Shown in pieces: positions 55,223 to 64,000 of a stretch of DNA of 64,000 nucleotides (within the stretch, counting starts at the first letter, position 1; every line of letters starts with the position of its first letter). The translations under genes were made by a program, and so were the position numbers. Below the pieces are notes generated by a model. That model was not told the origin of the DNA and ran no database searches. It saw only the letters and a program-made list of their open reading frames with translations. Origin of the DNA: Calliopum simillimum (Eukaryota; Arthropoda; Insecta; Diptera; Lauxaniidae); assembly GCA_951812925.1 (NCBI GenBank), contig OX638370.1:26217964-26281963 (forward strand), in the 5' to 3' direction.

Positions 55223-56017
55223 TTACTCTTCGTTAATTAAATCAATTGGTTTAAAATGATTTATAACATTCACTGTCCAATCAGATTCCTTTCCTTGCGT
55301 AAATTCCTTAATGAAACGATAGTTGCAAATAAAAACTTTATCTTGATATTCGGGCAACGTTCCCATATTCCATGGAATTTCCACACCACGCTCTTGCATA
55401 TCCGCTAAGCCACGCAATATATGAAAAACCATTGTTATTTCCACCCAGCGTTTTTGCGGTTTTTCATCATTTTCATCGAACATTATACCAATTTGATAAG
55501 GAAACGAAAAATATATGTCTTCTCTTTTAATTTCCAATTGTTGGCGCTGAGTCATTGATAATGTATGTATGATGGGCTTTAATTTATCTAGAGCATCTTG
55601 TGACACAAGATTGCTTAATCCCGTTAGATCCCCACTAGCCAGTTTCGCAGAAACTATCTGCATTGCTTGTTTAGCCCCAATCACGAAATCGCGTATATTA
55701 AAATCACTATCGAAATATGGACGGATTATGCACTTTGTCAATATCCAGTTTTTCATAGTCTTCAGCGCTGATGGCCACAGTACTTCAGGGAATTCCATTA
55801 GGCGAGGTAGAGAACGTTTGTGTGGTAATCGCTCCTGATTCGGCATTGCACTAAAGTTTCGATTGCTGCAGAATGTCGTCTGATTGGTAAACAAGATTTC
55901 TTTGCATGTTGGCGTCGTTGATGCAATACACCTCACAGGATTCAACTTAATTTGTGCGTTGTATGGAAATTTAGAACTACACTTGTAAAACCAATTTATT
56001 CTGAAAGCCCCATTCAT
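55223..56017 (-). CDS. MAIP1: m-AAA protease-interacting protein 1, mitochondrial (MAIP1)
   Basis: Single exon, 264 aa. Homologue of human MAIP1 (C2orf47), a matrix protein that binds the m-AAA protease and helps assembly of the mitochondrial calcium uniporter subunit EMRE. Conserved blocks: RPYFDSDFNIRDFVIGAKQA (99-118), DALDKLKP (141-148), RWVEITMVFHILRG (190-203) and KEFTQGKESDWTV (237-249). Residues 1-60 are basic and Ser/Thr-rich with almost no acidic residues, as in a mitochondrial targeting sequence. The frame is open 26 codons further upstream, but the Met at 56017 gives the proper targeting start (MNGAFRINWFYKCSSK). Convergent with Nxt1, divergent from Pan2. Confidence 0.9.
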   Translation of the reverse strand: MNGAFRINWFYKCSSKFPYNAQIKLNPVRCIASTTPTCKEILFTNQTTFCSNRNFSAMPNQERLPHKRSLPRLMEFPEVLWPSALKTMKNWILTKCIIRPYFDSDFNIRDFVIGAKQAMQIVSAKLASGDLTGLSNLVSQDALDKLKPIIHTLSMTQRQQLEIKREDIYFSFPYQIGIMFDENDEKPQKRWVEITMVFHILRGLADMQERGVEIPWNMGTLPEYQDKVFICNYRFIKEFTQGKESDWTVNVINHFKPIDLINEE

Positions 56018-56338
56018 TTTGATGCAATAAAAAATTTCGTCAAAACAAAAACAAGAAATGGAACACACGAATGAAAGCCGAAAACAAAACGTCAACTTTA
56101 ATTTGTACTATTACAGGGCAGTCGTTTTAAAAACCAAGCAGAAAGTGGAAACGTATAATCATAAATTCGCCCAAATAGTGAGTAAACAGGGGACCATTAT
56201 ACAATTATTACATTAGGCAGGAAGCAAAATCTAATCCCACTAAATGGACCGAAAATCTGATAGGTTGGTTTGTTATAATATGAAGATAAAAACATACCAA
56301 ACTTTAAAATCCTATCTGCAATTTGGTGCGTCATCTAC

Positions 56339-56489
56339 ATATCGTCGCTTGAATTCTTATTTGCCGTAAACGCCACTTCATTAAAAAAACCAAAAGCACA
56401 TAACTTGTGTCGACACAAGCACAAGATATCTGCTTTTGCTTTTTTAACGAAGTGGCGTTTATGGCAAATAAGAATTCAAACGACGATAT
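56339..56489. mobile_element. ATATCGTCG-family MITE
   Basis: ATATCGTCGCTTGAATTCTT...CGCCACTTC, mirrored by GAAGTGGCGTTTATGGCAAA...CGACGATAT. ~150 bp, arms ~55 bp. A relative lies at 63248-63396 and a long form at 30715-32083. Confidence 0.75.
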
Positions 56490-56849
56490 CCTCAAAAATC
56501 GTGTTTTTTAACTTTAAGGTTAGAATATCTCAAAAATCATACCTGACAGAGTGATTTTGAGATTGGATTCGGATTCAGCACAACAACTACACTTTTGTTT
56601 TGGTTGTTTTCTTAAGTGTACTATGAATGCAGGTTTCCGGTCCATTTTAGTTGGATTAGATTTTACATCCTGCCCATGGTTCAATAACAATGGTTATGGC
56701 AAGCTGTCAAAATAAAAAAATGGAGCCCTGCAACTTGCCTTCCTACCTGTCAAAAGACTAAAACCAAAACAAAGAAAGAAGTTATTTGGAAATTTGTAAT
56801 TCAATTGGTTCGTAAATTTTTAGAGTTTTAATATTCAGGAAAGCAGAAA

Positions 56850-56995
56850 CAGTGGCGGATCCAGCATTTTCAAGAGGGGGGGCCGATTGACTACATTTCT
56901 AGATAATAACAGAATGTTTTCAAAATCTTTACATATAATATAGGTTTGAGAGAGGGGGCCATCGCCCCATCGCCCCCCCTCTGGATCCGCCACTG
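56850..56995. mobile_element. hAT MITE, 146 bp, exact 8-bp target duplication
   Basis: CAGTGGCGGATCCAG ... CTGGATCCGCCACTG as perfect terminal inverted repeats, flanked by AGCAGAAA (56842-56849 and 56996-57003). GC-rich ends and intact duplication indicate a fairly recent insertion, ~80 bp upstream of the Pan2 start codon. Confidence 0.92.
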
Positions 56996-57071
56996 AGCAG
57001 AAAAGCACCTAAAGTTTTTGTTTATCATCGTAAATAGCTCCTAAATTATTGTTTTCTATTTAGCTGCGCAA

Positions 57072-62019
<4,948 letters not shown>

Positions 62020-62149
62020 GTATGCAAATTTAGTTCATACAAAAGATATGCACTAGAAAATAAATCTAAGCCACACACTGTAGAATTTAGAAAAATTTGT
62101 AAATGTTTGTTTTTTGTTTTTAAAAATTTTACAATCAGTCTTGTCGTAA

Positions 62150-62455
62150 TTCAATTTCATTTTGGAAGCTTTTTGGTGAAAATGGCGCGTCACACAATTA
62201 AAAGTATTAGAATGTTTTTTGTGAAGAATTACAGGTTCTACAAATAATATTGATTTGTATTTACGAAAAAGTAACCGTTTAGGAAATATAAAATCGAATT
62301 TGTCGACTTCTTGCTGTTTTTTAAGAATATTTCCTAAACGGTTACTTTTTTGTTAATGCAAATCAATATTATTTGTCGAAACTGTAATTCTCCACAAAAG
62401 AGGTTATAAGATTTTTTATCATTCGACTCACGGTTTTCATCAAAAAGCTTCCTTA
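62150..62455. mobile_element. foldback, arms ~135 bp
   Basis: ACAAATAATATTGATTTGTA...AAAAGTAACCGTTTAGGAAA (62241-62287) is mirrored at 62328-62376; outer parts (GAAGAATTACAG / CTGTAATTCTCC, GGAAGCTTTTTGGTGAAAAT / inverted) extend the arms. Only ~40 nt of spacer. Confidence 0.7.
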
Positions 62456-62559
62456 ATAAAAAGTAATTGAAGTCAGACGAATTTCGGAACAGGCCTGAAT
62501 GATTAGATCAAGCTAAAATCTCCGTCTGAGAGCCGTTAAAAAGTATACACTCTTGTCTG

Positions 62560-63190
62560 AGAAACAGAATTCCCGAAAATAAATCTGCATACAAAATTCT
62601 GGCGTTATTTCCATTTTGTTGTGGAAATAAATCCAAAAACTTTTCTGGCGTTTTTTCCAAAAATTATGGCTTTATTTCCAAAAGTTATGTGGTTTACAAA
62701 AAGGAAATAAAGCCAGAAATTTATTGGCATTAGTTTTTAGAAATAAAGTCAAAAATAAAATAGGAAATAATGTCATGGGAACTAACGTGAAAAAATTTTT
62801 TTGGATACAAAGCCAGAAAAACTGAAATTCTGGCGTGATTTTCATTTTGTTTTAAAAATTTGCAAAAGTTCATGGCAGAAATCTTCTGGCTTTATTTCCA
62901 AAAAATGTTCTGCCATTATTTCCTTTTTGTTAAAGACATAACTTTTGGCGATAATGCCATAAATTTTTGGGCAAAACGCTATAACATGTCCAGAATTTTG
63001 TATGGAAATTTTTTGACTTTATTTCCAAAAAATTTTCTGGTGTTATTTCTTTTTTATAAATCATTTCCAAAAACTTATCTGGCGTTATTTCTTATTACGT
63101 TATTTCCTATGGCATTGTTTCCAAAAATTCTGGCGTTATTTTTCTCATAAATTTGTGGCTTTATTTCCAGAAATTAATGCCAGAAAATTA
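62560..63190. repeat. degenerate minisatellite with TTCTGGCGTTATTTCC
   Basis: More than ten occurrences of CTGGCnTTATTTCC or its complement (GGAAATAAAGCCAGAAA), ~30-60 bp apart, in both orientations; the first third is mostly inverted relative to the last. Confidence 0.6.
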
Positions 63191-63247
63191 TACTTGTGAG
63201 TGTAAATCAATCAAGACCCAGTGTAGTTGAGAAATCAGGAATGTTAT

Positions 63248-63396
63248 ATCGTCGCCTGAATTCTCGTTTGCTCCATACGCAACTTCGTTGAAAAATCAAA
63301 AGCAAATAACTTGTGCTTGTGTCGATACAGTTTATGTGCTTTTGCCATTTTAACAAATAGGCTTATAAGGCAAAAGAAAACTCAGGCGACGATATT
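63248..63396. mobile_element. ATATCGTCG-family MITE, second short copy
   Basis: ATATCGTCGCCTGAATTCTC ... GAAAACTCAGGCGACGATAT; the central GCTTTTGCC/GTCGATAC blocks correspond to 56339-56489. Confidence 0.7.
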
Positions 63397-64000
63397 ACGA
63401 AAAAATTATACAGTAGTCCAAACCTAGAAAAATGGTTTTGGTAATAATCAACCTTATCATGAATCTGTCTGCAAATTTCCTCTCGAGAATATTATCCTTT
63501 CTCAAGAGAATGGAAACTTAATTTTCAGAAGGGATAATTTCTTCTTCCAATTTTCGCCATAAAACTACTATGCAGCCCTGGTACTTTCCATGAGATTGAC
63601 AACTAAGAATAAAAAAAAAGTAAACAAAATATAAACATCTAAATTTCATTAAAAACAATCAAAGCAAAGTAGAATTACAATACTGGTGATGATTTCCAAA
63701 CCTTCACACTTTGTAAAAAAACGTGTTTCTAAGCGCGTGTCCTTCTCGAAAGATGTATCACCTAGAATTTGAGAGCCCGTAACGATAGCATTCTTATTTA
63801 TATATTTAAGTCAAGTTTACTTTAGCGACACCTCATATTTCGTTTTTAAACATTTTAAATTTTTTTTTGCGATTGAATGCTAGGGAGTCCGAGAAAAAAT
63901 TCTCGACAATGTTTATTCATGATAAGGTCCGCAGTACTTTCCAGAGTGTTTCAGTTAATTGAATACACGCTGATTCAGATGTTGTTGTGAGAACCTTTTC

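Larger units (their letters stand above)
62020..64000 (+). other. Pan2 intron 8 (continues past the window)
   Basis: No exon recognised; the next Pan2 exon should lie beyond 64000. Holds a foldback, a minisatellite and a MITE, listed separately; 63400-64000 has nothing I can name. Confidence 0.55.

Noticed and set aside
56018..56095. upstream extension of MAIP1 by 26 codons
   Set aside because: The extension is Cys/Phe-rich and lies before a better mitochondrial-type start; kept only as an alternative.

Overview
The window looks like nuclear DNA of a higher (schizophoran) fly, possibly a tephritid. The genes are split by small and very large introns, the DNA is AT-rich, there is one canonical eukaryotic tRNA-Glu gene, and the recognisable proteins (Nxt1, MAIP1, Pan2, a Tret1-type sugar transporter) are of dipteran type. 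Most of the remaining sequence is a nested graveyard of DNA transposons, MITEs, foldback elements and LINE fragments. There is no prokaryotic content.

Layout. 1-760: a dead LINE reverse-transcriptase fragment. 1.6-39.5 kb (+): one large gene for an MFS facilitated sugar/trehalose transporter, assembled here from five coding exons (529 aa), with introns of about 19.1, 8.8, 0.06 and 8.3 kb. Those introns hold tRNA-Glu(TTC) and most of the mobile elements: three copies of a tRNA-module repeat, a hAT with exact target duplication, a LINE with RNase H, TTAA-flanked piggyBac-like MITEs, a 1.3-kb element with three tRNA-like modules, a 3 x 189-bp tandem repeat, a Tc1 element with 160-bp inverted repeats, and several foldbacks. 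39.5-46 kb: intergenic DNA with a mariner-type relic and a TTAA-flanked element with GC-rich palindromes and a hammerhead-ribozyme-like motif. 45.98-50.12 kb (+): an unrecognised 879-aa protein with a lysine-rich repeat domain. 50.2-53.3 kb: another TTAA-flanked element, a mariner relic and MITEs. 53.5-54.2 kb (+): Nxt1, mRNA export cofactor. 55.2-56.0 kb (-): MAIP1, a mitochondrial matrix factor. 57.1 kb to beyond 62.0 kb (+): Pan2, the deadenylase scaffold/nuclease subunit, truncated by the window edge after eight exons.

The genes do not form a pathway; they are independent housekeeping loci plus a transporter and an uncharacterised protein. Nxt1 (RNA export) and Pan2 (mRNA decay) both act on mRNA but nothing here suggests joint regulation. 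Nxt1 and MAIP1 are convergent; MAIP1 and Pan2 are divergent and share an upstream region packed with nested MITEs.

Most unusual points: (1) the predicted first coding exon of Pan2 lies between the two halves of a MITE that also exists 9 kb away without that interior; (2) two unrelated repeat families carry tRNA-like promoter modules in opposite orientations; (3) several TTAA-flanked elements each carry their own repeated palindrome near the ends; (4) a hammerhead-like core lies inside one of them. All were read by eye; no alignment, folding or database search was run.
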